Source of the DNA: JBOGVZ01 sp050692985
GTDB lineage: Bacteria; Actinomycetota; UBA4738; CALAEC01
Length of the DNA stretch: 64,000 nt
Direction: 5' to 3'
Assembly (NCBI GenBank): GCA_050692985.1
Contig: JBOGVZ010000043.1
Location: forward strand, 1 to 64,000
Position 1 is the stretch's first letter. Every line of letters begins with the position of its first letter. The notes below the pieces were generated by a model, which worked only from the letters and a program-made list of their open reading frames with translations, ran no database searches and was not told the origin of the DNA. Made by a program: the position numbers and the translations under genes. This document shows positions 40,623 to 48,804 of the stretch, one piece after another.

Positions 40623-41423
40623 GTGCCCCCCACCTCCACGGCCTCGTTCGTGCGATCGGATGGCGCGCGCCTGGCGTTCGACGTCGTCGGAGAGGGGGAG
40701 CCGGTCGCGGTGGTCGGTCACGGCCTGACCGGCAGCCGCAGGGACTTCGCACTGCTGGCCCCCTTCATGCCCGGCACCACCGTCCTGTTCGACTTCCGCG
40801 GCCACGGCGACAGCGAACGGCCGCCGGCCGGTGCCTACACGATGGACCACTTCGCCGGGGATGTGGACCGCGTCGCGGCCGCGCACGGGGCCACCGCCGT
40901 GGTCGGCGTGTCGCTGGGCGGCGGGGCCACGCTCCGGTTGCTGACCCGCACGCCGGACCGGTTCGAGAGGCTGGTGTTCCTGCTCCCGGCCCGGCTGGAG
41001 CGCTCCGATGCCGCCCACCGCAGGCTGCTCCGGCTGGCCGCGCTCCTCGAGTCGCGCTCGGCGGACGAGGTGGCCGACGTGATCGTGGCCGAGGAGGACG
41101 CCATGGGGGTGTTCGACGGCGCCCCGGGGGCACGGGACCGCCGCCGGGCCGCCATCCTGGCGATGAATCGAGATGGCATCCCCCATGCGATCCGCGGGTG
41201 CATCGACGATCCGCCGATCCGCGACGCGACGCCCCTCGCCGGCGTGACCGCACCCGCGCTGGTCATCGGCCAAGAGGGGGATCCCGTCCACGATGCCGCG
41301 GTGGCCCGGGAGCTGGCCGGTTCCCTGCCCAACGCGGAGCTGGTGATGTTCGGGAGCCCCCGGGAGATGCTCGACCAGGTGATCCCCCTGACCCAGCGGG
41401 TGGCCGCGTTCCTGGCCGGCTAG
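40623..41423 (+). CDS. Alpha/beta hydrolase
   Basis: A 266-residue hydrolase with the oxyanion HGLTGSR, the FDFRGHGDSERP loop and the nucleophile elbow GVSLGG (Ser near residue 101). The acid is likely in IGQEGDPVHDA; the usual late His is not obvious, since the last segment reads MFGSPREMLDQV, so catalytic competence is uncertain. The GTG start lies 8 bases after TATGCT. The stop overlaps the convergent GroES-like gene by 4 bases. Confidence 0.78.
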   Translation: MPPTSTASFVRSDGARLAFDVVGEGEPVAVVGHGLTGSRRDFALLAPFMPGTTVLFDFRGHGDSERPPAGAYTMDHFAGDVDRVAAAHGATAVVGVSLGGGATLRLLTRTPDRFERLVFLLPARLERSDAAHRRLLRLAALLESRSADEVADVIVAEEDAMGVFDGAPGARDRRRAAILAMNRDGIPHAIRGCIDDPPIRDATPLAGVTAPALVIGQEGDPVHDAAVARELAGSLPNAELVMFGSPREMLDQVIPLTQRVAAFLAG

Positions 41424-41781
41424 AGGTACAGGCCGGTGCCGGTGTCCTCCCGGTCGGTGGCCACCGCGTGGATCTCCCGCTCGCGGACGAGCAGGTACTC
41501 GTCGCCGCGGATCTCCACCTCGATCCCGGAGTCGGGCAGGAGCAGGACCTTGTCGCCCGCCTCCACGCTCCGGACGTTGGGGCCGACGGCCACGACCTCG
41601 CCCCACTGGCCGCGCTTGCTGACGGTGGAGGCGGTGGCCGGGATCAGCAGGCCGCCCTTGGAGCGGCGGTCCCCTTCCTCCTCGGGCGGCGAACCAGGAC
41701 CCGGTCGGTCATCATCCGCACCGCCTGGGTGCCCTCGCCGGGCTCGATGCCGGTGACCGCCCGGACCCGACCGCTCGCCAT
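41420..41781 (-). pseudogene. GroES-like co-chaperonin, frameshifted
   Basis: The C-terminal frame holds a GroES barrel: RRSKGGLLIPATAS, WGEVVAVGPNVRSVEAGDKVLL, and VEIRGDEYLLVRERE. The expected N-terminal strand (MMTDRVLVRR) is in another frame starting at ATG 41781, and joining them needs a one-base backward shift at about 41680-41692 within CGCCGCCCGAGG. No start codon serves the C-terminal frame alone. Actinobacteria carry stand-alone GroES-like proteins of this kind besides the groESL pair; no groEL is adjacent. Either one C is missing from the sequence or the gene is damaged. Confidence 0.65.
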
Positions 41782-41837
41782 GGCGTCCCAAGGATACGAC
41801 GCCATGCGGGGCGGCAGCGCGGGTAAGGTATCCGGCC

Positions 41838-42716
41838 GTGACCCCCGCGACGACCGCCCGCGAGCTGCTTGAGGAAGCGGAGGAGCGGCTCCGCCGCTCC
41901 CCGGCCATCGAGCACTGGCCGGCCCAGCGCGAGCGGTGGGACTCGGAGCAGCTCCTGTCGTTCGTGCTGGGCCTTGACGAGGAGGAGGCTCCCGACCCCG
42001 ATGAGGTGGTGGACGCCCGCCGGGCCGGGCGGTTCCGGGAGCTGGTGCGGCGCCGGGCCGGCGGCGAGCCGCTGGCCCACGTCTTCGGGTGGATGACGTT
42101 CCGGGGGCTGCGGCTCTCGGTGGGTCCCGAGGCGTTCGTCCCTCGCCAGTCCTCGGAGTTCATGGTGGAGCAGGCGCTGCGGCGGCTCCGGGGCCGGCGC
42201 CGGCCGGTGGCCGTGGACCTGGCCACGGGCGTCGGGCCGGTGGCCCTGGCCGTGTCCCACGCGCTCCGGCGGGCCCAGGTGCACGCCACCGACCTGTCGG
42301 CGCTGGCCCTCCGCCTGGCCCGTCGCAACGCCCGGGACCTGCGGCTGCGCAACGTCGTGTTCCACCGCGGCGACCTGTTCGGGGCGCTGCCGGGCCGGCT
42401 GCGGGGGACCGTCGACGTGATCACCATCCACCCCCCGTACGTGCCGCCCGACGAGGTCGCCGACCTCCCCCTAGAGATCCGGGGCTTCGAGCCCGAGAGC
42501 ACGCTCACCGACTTCTCGCCTCACGGCCTGGGGCTGGCGGAGCGGGCCGCGGTCGAGGCTCGGGCGTGGCTGCGTCCCGGTGGCTGGCTGTTGGTCGAGG
42601 TCAGCCCCGACCGGGCCCGCTCGGTCCGGGGACTCCTGGTGCGGGCGGGCTACCGGCAGGTCCGCAGCACGATCGGGTGGCCCCAGGTCACCCGGGTGAT
42701 CGTGGGCCGCTCCTAG
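41838..42716 (+). CDS. PrmC/HemK-like methyltransferase with altered catalytic motif
   Basis: A 292-residue class I methyltransferase. An N-terminal helical domain (1-75) with EQLLSFVLGLDEEEAP resembles the release-factor-binding domain of PrmC. GEPLAHVFGWMTFRGLRLSVGPEAFVPRQ matches its linker. SAM motif I is AVDLATGVGPVALAVSH, and the place of the catalytic NPPY is HPPYVP, with His replacing Asn. The first PRPETE-like motif is PRQSSEF. These changes suggest a paralogue with another substrate. GTG 41838 lies 8 bases after TAAGGT. The stop overlaps the convergent GNAT gene by 4 bases. Confidence 0.78.
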   Translation: MTPATTARELLEEAEERLRRSPAIEHWPAQRERWDSEQLLSFVLGLDEEEAPDPDEVVDARRAGRFRELVRRRAGGEPLAHVFGWMTFRGLRLSVGPEAFVPRQSSEFMVEQALRRLRGRRRPVAVDLATGVGPVALAVSHALRRAQVHATDLSALALRLARRNARDLRLRNVVFHRGDLFGALPGRLRGTVDVITIHPPYVPPDEVADLPLEIRGFEPESTLTDFSPHGLGLAERAAVEARAWLRPGGWLLVEVSPDRARSVRGLLVRAGYRQVRSTIGWPQVTRVIVGRS

Positions 42717-43210
42717 CCTCCGTCCGGTGGGGCGGGGGGCCAGGGCTCGCCGGTGAGGCTCTTGGTGAAGCCCTTGCCGGCGTCGGTCCATCCCTCGCGG
42801 AGGTAGAACGCATGGGCCCGGGTGCGCCACGTGGCGGACTCCAGCGATATCCCCCAGCAGCCTCGCTCCCGGGCCAGCTCTTCGGCCCGACAGAGGAGCG
42901 CCCTTCCCACCCCGCGGCTGCGGTCGGCCTCGGCCACCACGAGGTCGGGGATCCACGCCTGGGGCCGGTCGAAGTTCAGCCGGGTCCGGTACTCAATGTC
43001 CACGAACCCCACCACGCGGCCGTTCACCTCGGCCACCAGAGCCTCCTCGTCCGGGCGCTCGAGGTATCCGAGGAACACCCCCTTGAGCGTGGGTTCCTCG
43101 ACCCGCCCGAGCGCTTCCGGCCGGCCCAGCTCGGCCAGGAGCGCGGCCACCGCCGGCCAGTCCTCCGCCGTGGCCTCGCGGACCCGGGCCTCGCGTGGCG
43201 CCGCCTCCAC
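42713..43210 (-). CDS. GNAT-family N-acetyltransferase
   Basis: A 165-residue acetyl-CoA-dependent transferase. The GNAT core shows ATAEDWPAVAALLAELG at the start, ALVAEVNGRVVGFVDIEYR (strands 3-4), the acetyl-CoA loop ADRSRGVGRALLCRAEELARERG and the C-terminal AHAFYLREGW. The acceptor is unknown. GTG 43210 follows TACTCT (43226 to 43221) by ten bases with AGGAG between. Its -10 is interlocked with that of the acyl-CoA ligase. Confidence 0.8.
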   Translation of the reverse strand: MEAAPREARVREATAEDWPAVAALLAELGRPEALGRVEEPTLKGVFLGYLERPDEEALVAEVNGRVVGFVDIEYRTRLNFDRPQAWIPDLVVAEADRSRGVGRALLCRAEELARERGCWGISLESATWRTRAHAFYLREGWTDAGKGFTKSLTGEPWPPAPPDGG

Positions 43211-43219
43211 CAGGGCTCC

Positions 43220-43226
43220 TAGAGTA
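43220..43226. promoter_or_regulatory. Interlocked divergent -10 elements of GNAT and acyl-CoA ligase
   Basis: TAGAGT (43220-43225, plus) ends 6 bases before GTG 43232; TACTCT (43226 to 43221, minus) faces GTG 43210. The two hexamers share five base pairs. Confidence 0.55.
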
Positions 43227-43231
43227 GTGCC

Positions 43232-44746
43232 GTGGCCGCAGGCCGCTACAACCTCGCCCGCCTGGCCGACGAGGCCTTCGAGCGACACGGCGACTTCGAG
43301 TCGCTGTTCTTCGAGGGCCGGTGGTTCGGCACCGGTGAGCTGCGGGAGCGGGTCCACCGCCTGGGCACGGGGCTCCGGGAGCTCGGCATCGAGCCCGGCG
43401 ACCGCGTTGTGGTGATGATGGCCAACTGCCCCGAGGTGGGCATCGCCTACCAGGCCCTGTGGCGTGCCGGGGCGGTCATCACACCGGCGGTCTTCCTGCT
43501 GCCGCCCGAGGAGCTGCGGCACATCCTGGAGGATGCGGAGCCCCGGGCGGTGATCACCACGCCGGAGTTCCTCCCCACGGTGCGGGCCGCCGCGGAAGGG
43601 GTCGAGTCGGTGAAGTGGCTGGTGAGCACGGGCCCCGAGCAGGACGGGGCGCTGTCGCTGGAGTCCCTGGAGGGTTCCGAGCCCGGTGAGATCGTCCCCC
43701 GTGATGACGGCGACCTGGCCGCGATCATGTACACGGGCGGCACCACCGGACGGGCCAAGGGCGTGATGCTGTCGCATGAGAACCTGTGGTTCTCGGCCAG
43801 GGGCGCCCAGGAGGCGTCCCACGTCGAGGGCGTCAACCGCACGATCACGTCGCTTCCCCTTTCGCACGGCTACGGGCTGATGGTCTCGGTAGCCGGCCTG
43901 CACGTCCCCGAGCGCGGCCACGCGGTGCTGATGCGGTGGTTCGAGCCCCAGGGGTGGGTGGACCTCGTCGAGGAGCACGGGATCCACCGCGGGATCGCCG
44001 TGCCCACCATGCTCCAGCTCCTGCTGGGGCTGGCGCTGGAGGACCGCGACCTGTCGTCGCTGCGGATCGTGAGCTGCGGGGCGGCGCCCCTGGCCGCCGA
44101 GGTGGCCCACGAGCTCGAGCGCCGGGTCCCCGGGGTGGAGATCCTGGAGGGCTACGGGCTCACCGAGTCGGCGGCGATCATGTCCGTCAACCCTCCGGGC
44201 CGGCGCAAGCTCGGCTCGGTGGGCCTGCCGCTCCCGGGGTACGAGATCGCGGTGGTCGACGAGGATGACCGGCCCCTGCAACCCGGTGAGGTCGGCGAGG
44301 TGGTGTGCCGCGGCCGGGGGCTGATGCTCGGGTACTGGCGGTCACCCGGGGAGACCGAGCGGACCCTGCGGGGCGGGTGGCTCCACACCGGGGACCTGGG
44401 CCGCCTCGACCAGGACGGCTACCTGTGGATCGTGGACCGGATGAAGGATCTCATCATCCGCAGCGGGGTGAACGTGTTCCCCCGCGACGTCGAGGACGTG
44501 CTCGTCGAGCACCCCGCGGTCCAGACCGCCGGCGTGGTGGGCAGGCCGGACGACGTCCGGGGCGAGGAGATCGTGGCGTTCGTGTCCATCCACCCGGGAG
44601 CCGAGGCAACCTCCGATCAGCTCGTGGCGTTCGCCAGGGGGCGCCTGTCCGCCCACTCCTATCCTCGCGAGGTGCGGATCCTGCCCACCGTGCCGGTCAC
44701 CCCGATCGGCAAGGTCGACCGTAAGGCCCTGCGCGCGATGCTGTAG
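43232..44746 (+). CDS. AMP-binding acyl-CoA ligase
   Basis: A 504-residue adenylating enzyme. The P-loop is MYTGGTTGRAKG (A3), A5 is ILEGYGLTES, A7 is GWLHTGDLGRLDQDGYLW with the hinge DRMKDLIIRSG (A8) and the catalytic Lys in PIGKVDRKAL (A10). The A4 site SLPLSHGYGL suggests a fatty or aromatic acid. It would activate an acid to its CoA thioester for the acyl-CoA dehydrogenase pathway seen elsewhere in the window. Leaderless start at GTG 43232. Confidence 0.88.
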   Translation: MAAGRYNLARLADEAFERHGDFESLFFEGRWFGTGELRERVHRLGTGLRELGIEPGDRVVVMMANCPEVGIAYQALWRAGAVITPAVFLLPPEELRHILEDAEPRAVITTPEFLPTVRAAAEGVESVKWLVSTGPEQDGALSLESLEGSEPGEIVPRDDGDLAAIMYTGGTTGRAKGVMLSHENLWFSARGAQEASHVEGVNRTITSLPLSHGYGLMVSVAGLHVPERGHAVLMRWFEPQGWVDLVEEHGIHRGIAVPTMLQLLLGLALEDRDLSSLRIVSCGAAPLAAEVAHELERRVPGVEILEGYGLTESAAIMSVNPPGRRKLGSVGLPLPGYEIAVVDEDDRPLQPGEVGEVVCRGRGLMLGYWRSPGETERTLRGGWLHTGDLGRLDQDGYLWIVDRMKDLIIRSGVNVFPRDVEDVLVEHPAVQTAGVVGRPDDVRGEEIVAFVSIHPGAEATSDQLVAFARGRLSAHSYPREVRILPTVPVTPIGKVDRKALRAML

Positions 44747-44759
44747 GTTCGTCGGCTCC

Positions 44760-44939
44760 TCACCCGGCGGCCATCCCCTCCAGGTACAACACGGGATGCT
44801 CGGGGTCCCACCACAGCTCCAGGTACCTCCGGCGGTGGGCCTCCTCCGCCTCCCTCGTCGTGGCCCGCCGATGACGCTGGGCCTCCCGCCACAGCGAGGC
44901 GGGACGAAGCGTGGCACCCCGGCGGACCCAGTGGTCCTC
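44760..44939 (-). pseudogene. C-terminal protein remnant, possibly DUF222-like
   Basis: A start-less frame ends at TGA 44760-44762 and reads coherently as EDHWVRRGATLRPASLW, an Arg/Glu-rich helix, and RRYLELWWDPEHPVLYLEG. An in-frame TGA precedes it and there is no start codon, so it is a broken piece. The WWDPEHPVL pattern recalls DUF222/13E12-repeat proteins of actinobacteria, an uncertain assignment made from memory. Confidence 0.35.
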
Positions 44940-44978
44940 CGTTCCGCGGTGACGAACCGGGTGAGGGGACGGAGCTCC

Positions 44979-46196
44979 TCACCCTGGCTGTGGCGAGATG
45001 GCCCGGAACAGGTTCCTGGCCATGAGGGAGGGCTCGGTGGCGGCGCGGCGGTCCAGGACGGACGCCCGGACGGCCCGCACCTCATCGTCGTCCGGGGCGG
45101 CCAGCCAGGCCCACTCCGCCAGGTGCCCGGCCAGGCGGAGGTCGCCGGCCTCGGCCACCTCCCGGGCGCGGCGAGCCAGCGCACCGGCGCCCCCGGCCAG
45201 CGAGGCCACCTCGGCGGCCACCGCCGCGTCCGGGGCCGGCTTCAGCGACGCCGGGTCCCCGTCCCACCACCCGCCCTCCAGCCTCCACACGGTGCGAACG
45301 GCGAACTCGGGGTCGTCGTACACCGGCCAGAGGTAGGGCCGCTCCAACAGCCGCTCCGGCACCCGCACGCGCTCCAGGATCTCGCCGAGCGGGCGGCCCT
45401 CGTTCATCAGGCGCACGGTCTGGCCGGACACGATCTCCAGCGCCTCGGCCGTCTCCTCCAGCGCCCGCCGCACCCGGCCCGCTCCCAGGATCGGCCACCC
45501 GTGGCCGGGCAGGAGCACCTCCGCCCCCAACCCGGCCATCTCCCGGAGCGCCGCCGCCCACTCGGCCGGGTAGCGCTGGACCTTCTGGGGGTTCCCGGCG
45601 TTGGGGAAGGCCCAGATGAACAGGTCGCCGGTGCACAGCACCCCTCGGTCGGGAGCCCACACCCAGGTGGCGTCGTCGGTCTCGCCGCGGGCGTGCCGCA
45701 GCTCGAGCCCCGACACCTCGAGCCGGTGGCGGTACGTCTCGTCGAGCGCCGGGTACTCGGTGGGCCACGATAGCCCCGGGACCCCGAACTGCCGGGCGTT
45801 GACGGCGGCGTTGTACCCGGCCGTGCGCCGGTAGCGGTCGAACCGCCGGGCCACGTCCTCGTGGGCCACGACCCGGGGCCGGGTTCCCTCCGCCTCGAAC
45901 GGGCCCAACCCCAGCACGTGGTCGACGTGGCCGTGGGTCAGCACCACCGTCCGCACGGGCTCCTCGGACCAGGCCCGCACCCGCTGGTGCACCTGGGCGG
46001 CGGTCATGGCGCTGCCGGCATCCACCAGCACCAGGCCGTCGTCCGCACGCACGGCGGTGACGTTGCCGAAGGCCCGCACGAACAGGACGCCGGCCCCCAC
46101 CTCGGCCGCGTCGACCTCGCCGAACAGGGGATGGTGCTCCTCGGTGGAGGCCTGGCCGCGCCACAGGCGCTCGGCCAGGTCGAGGAGGTCAGCCAC
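44979..46196 (-). CDS. Metallo-beta-lactamase-fold hydrolase with C-terminal alkyl-sulfatase-like region
   Basis: A 405-residue enzyme. The zinc motif is THGHVDHVLG, with further ligands at HARGETDDATW, CTGDLFIWAF and LLPGHGWPI. The C-terminal 150 residues hold helices with LERPYLWPVYDDPEFAVRTVWRLEGGWWDGDP, similar to the dimerisation region of alkyl sulfatases. It is the last gene of the Liv-type operon, its start overlapping livF by 8 bases, so it may process the imported compound or a related ester. Confidence 0.82.
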   Translation of the reverse strand: MADLLDLAERLWRGQASTEEHHPLFGEVDAAEVGAGVLFVRAFGNVTAVRADDGLVLVDAGSAMTAAQVHQRVRAWSEEPVRTVVLTHGHVDHVLGLGPFEAEGTRPRVVAHEDVARRFDRYRRTAGYNAAVNARQFGVPGLSWPTEYPALDETYRHRLEVSGLELRHARGETDDATWVWAPDRGVLCTGDLFIWAFPNAGNPQKVQRYPAEWAAALREMAGLGAEVLLPGHGWPILGAGRVRRALEETAEALEIVSGQTVRLMNEGRPLGEILERVRVPERLLERPYLWPVYDDPEFAVRTVWRLEGGWWDGDPASLKPAPDAAVAAEVASLAGGAGALARRAREVAEAGDLRLAGHLAEWAWLAAPDDDEVRAVRASVLDRRAATEPSLMARNLFRAISPQPG

Positions 46197-46929
46197 GCGT
46201 GCGGCCCGCGGCGGCGGTCTCGCCGCGGAGGAACACGGAGCGCAGGAGGTCGTCCCGGCCCCGGAGGTCCTCGGCCGGGCCGGAGAACCGGATCTCCCCC
46301 CGCTCGATGAAGTACGCCCGGGAGGCGACGTCGAGCGCCATGTCGACGTGCTGATCGACCAGCAGCACGGCCACCCCCTCGGCGTTCAGCCGCCGCACGG
46401 TCTCCAGGAGCTCCTCCACCACCACCGGGGCCAGTCCCAGCGACAGCTCGTCGATCAGCAGCAGCCGGGGCTGCATCACGAAGGACTTGGCCAGCGTGAG
46501 CATCTGCTGCTGGCCCCCCGACAGGGTCCCGGCCACCTGGCGCCCCCGCTCCCGGAGCACCGGGAACAGCTCGTAGACGCGGTCGATGGCCTGGCGACGG
46601 AGGGCCTTGTTCCGGCCGTACAGGAACCCGCCCATGTCCAGGTTCTCCTCCACCGTCATCCCGGGGAACACCCCCCGGCCCCCGGGCATCTGCACCACGC
46701 CGCGGCGGACGACCGTGGCCGGGCGCAGTCCCAGCAGCGAGTGGCCGTCCCAGGTGACGGTCCCGGCGGTGGGCGGCACCACGCCCGAGATGGCCCGCAG
46801 GATCGTGGTCTTCCCGGCGCCGTTCGTGCCGAGCAGGCCCACGATCTCCCCTTCGGCCACCTCGAGGTCGATGCCGAACAGGACCTGGATGGGTCCGTAG
46901 AAGGCCTCGACGCCCTCAAGCCGAAGCAC
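46189..46929 (-). CDS. livF: Branched-chain-type ABC transporter ATPase, LivF
   Basis: A 246-residue ATPase: Walker A GTNGAGKTT, signature LSGGQQQML, Walker B LLLIDELSLGLAP, D-loop and switch VLLVDQHVD. Start residues MLRLEGVEAFYGPIQVLFGID are typical of LivF. GTG 46929 overlaps livG by 14 bases. Confidence 0.92.
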   Translation of the reverse strand: MLRLEGVEAFYGPIQVLFGIDLEVAEGEIVGLLGTNGAGKTTILRAISGVVPPTAGTVTWDGHSLLGLRPATVVRRGVVQMPGGRGVFPGMTVEENLDMGGFLYGRNKALRRQAIDRVYELFPVLRERGRQVAGTLSGGQQQMLTLAKSFVMQPRLLLIDELSLGLAPVVVEELLETVRRLNAEGVAVLLVDQHVDMALDVASRAYFIERGEIRFSGPAEDLRGRDDLLRSVFLRGETAAAGRTRG

Positions 46930-47704
46930 CGGCCTCCCTCCTGGTCCGGCCGAGGTAGGACTCCAGCACCCGGTCGTCCGACGTGACCTCGTCGGGCGGG
47001 CCCTGGGCGATGACCGCCCCGAAGTCCATGGCGTACAGGCGCTCCGCCACCGACAGCAGCAGGCTCATGTCGTGCTCGATCAGCACCAGGGCGCAGCCCC
47101 GCTCGTCGCGGATCCGACGCAGCAGCGGTCCCAGCGACTCGACCTCCTTCTGGGCGATGCCCGACGCGGGCTCGTCGAGCAGCAACACCTTGGGATCCAG
47201 GGCTAGCACGGACGCCAGCTCCAGGAACCGGAGCGTCCCGTAGGACAGCTCGCCGGGCCGGGCGTCCCGCCACGGCCGGAGGTCGATGAGGTCCAGCATC
47301 GCGTCGGCTCGCCGGCGAGCCTCCCGCTCGTCGCGGCGGAACCCCGGGAGCCGCAGCATCGCGGCGAACGACCCCGACGAAAGGTGGCGGTGCTGGGACA
47401 CCAGCAGGTTCTCGTACACCGTGAGGCTGCGGAACAGCCGCACGTGCTGGAACGTGCGGCCGATCCCGGCCTGGACCCGCTCGTAGGGGAGGAGGTGGCC
47501 GACCTCCTCCTCCTCCAGCAGGATGCGGCCGTGGTCCGGTGACAGGAACCCGCTGATCACGTTGAACAGCGTGGTCTTGCCGGCCCCGTTCGGCCCCAGG
47601 ATCCCCACGATCTCTCCGGGCTCGACCCGCACGTCCACCTCGTCGAGGGCGGTGATGCCGCCGAAGCGCTTCGACAGGTCGCGGGTCCGCAGGACGGGGT
47701 TCAC
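46916..47704 (-). CDS. livG: Branched-chain-type ABC transporter ATPase, LivG
   Basis: A 262-residue ATPase: Walker A GPNGAGKTTLFNVISGF, signature LSYGTLRFLELASVLA (LSYG replacing LSGG, as is frequent in LivG), Walker B VLLLDEPASGIA, switch LVLIEHDMSLL. The FQHVRLFRSLTVYENL insertion marks the LivG class. GTG 47704 overlaps livM by 4 bases. Confidence 0.92.
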   Translation of the reverse strand: MNPVLRTRDLSKRFGGITALDEVDVRVEPGEIVGILGPNGAGKTTLFNVISGFLSPDHGRILLEEEEVGHLLPYERVQAGIGRTFQHVRLFRSLTVYENLLVSQHRHLSSGSFAAMLRLPGFRRDEREARRRADAMLDLIDLRPWRDARPGELSYGTLRFLELASVLALDPKVLLLDEPASGIAQKEVESLGPLLRRIRDERGCALVLIEHDMSLLLSVAERLYAMDFGAVIAQGPPDEVTSDDRVLESYLGRTRREAGASA

Positions 47705-48804
47705 GACAGCTCCACGAACAGCCAGGCCAGGCCGACGTTGACGGCGATGGCCCCCACCGCCAGGGACGTCCCCAGGGCCGGGCGCCGCCGGATCAGCTCC
47801 CACTGCATCCGGCCGATCTGCACCAGGCCGCCGGGGCGGAACCGGAGCAGCACGATCAGCAGAACGGAGGCGTAGATCCCGATGAACGCGAAGAAGAACA
47901 CGGCCCCGCCGAAGATCTGCTGCTGGACCACGATCACCAGGGCCCCGAACAGCGCGCCCAGGGCCCGGTCGATCCCCCCGATGGCCACCAGCGTCACGAA
48001 CAGGATCGAGGTGATCTGCACCGCCGGCGACCAGAACGCCGACGGTGATGCCGTCTGGAGCAGCCCGGCGAGCATGGCTCCGCCGAACCCGGCCAGCATG
48101 CCGCCGATCACCAGCGCCACCAGCTTCGTCTTGTACACGTTGATGCCCAGGGCCTGGGCCTCCACCTCGTTGTCCCTGACCGCGTACATGGCCCGGCCCA
48201 GCCGGGACGTCCGCAGGCCTTCGACCATCCACACCAGGACGCCCACCGCCACGACGCACAGAACGTAGAACTGGGCGTCGCCGGAGAAGTCGATCGGGCC
48301 GAGCACGGGCCGGGTCACCACCCACCCCGTGTCGCCGCCGGTGGCCGCGTCCCACCGGAAGAACGTCTCGCCCAGCACGTCGGCTGCGGTCAGCGTGGCG
48401 ATGGCCAGGTACAGGCCCCGCAGTCGCACGGAGGCCGCCCCCACCACCGCCGCAACCGGCACCGCGGCCAGCGCGGCCAGGGGCGCCGCCAGCCAGAAGG
48501 GCCACCCCCACGAGGCCATGGCCACCCCCGCGGTGATGGCCCCGATCCCCGTGAACGAGTAGGGCATCAGGGAGATCAGGCCGGCGTAACCGGTCACCAC
48601 CACCACCGACAGCCCCACCACCGCGTACACGGCCACGTACTGCCCCACGAAGAACCCGAAGTCGCCGAACGGCATCGGGAACAGGGCGATCAGCGCCAGG
48701 GCGGCCAGCCCTCCGGCGCGGGCAGGGGTCAGGCGGCGAACCGCCGGCGGCGCCGGCGGCAGGAGCTCGGTGGGCGCACGCCGAACGGCGGCATCGGTGC
48801 TCAT
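47701..48804 (-). CDS. livM: Branched-chain-type ABC transporter permease, LivM
   Basis: A 367-residue permease with about ten membrane segments and the LivM hallmark GYAGLISLMPYSFTGIGA (residues about 77-94), VGAASVRLRGLYLAIATL and YAVRDNEVEAQALGINVYKTKL, the coupling helix facing the ATPases. A Pro/Ala-rich N-terminus of 40 residues and an extra C-terminal membrane segment (about 345-365) extend the usual length. ATG 48804 overlaps livH by ATGA. Confidence 0.9.
   Translation of the reverse strand: MSTDAAVRRAPTELLPPAPPAVRRLTPARAGGLAALALIALFPMPFGDFGFFVGQYVAVYAVVGLSVVVVTGYAGLISLMPYSFTGIGAITAGVAMASWGWPFWLAAPLAALAAVPVAAVVGAASVRLRGLYLAIATLTAADVLGETFFRWDAATGGDTGWVVTRPVLGPIDFSGDAQFYVLCVVAVGVLVWMVEGLRTSRLGRAMYAVRDNEVEAQALGINVYKTKLVALVIGGMLAGFGGAMLAGLLQTASPSAFWSPAVQITSILFVTLVAIGGIDRALGALFGALVIVVQQQIFGGAVFFFAFIGIYASVLLIVLLRFRPGGLVQIGRMQWELIRRRPALGTSLAVGAIAVNVGLAWLFVELS

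Noticed and set aside
41675..41695. Programmed frameshift in the GroES-like gene driven by the AGGAGG downstream
   Set aside because: Stimulatory Shine-Dalgarno elements act from upstream of the shift site; here AGGAGG lies after it.
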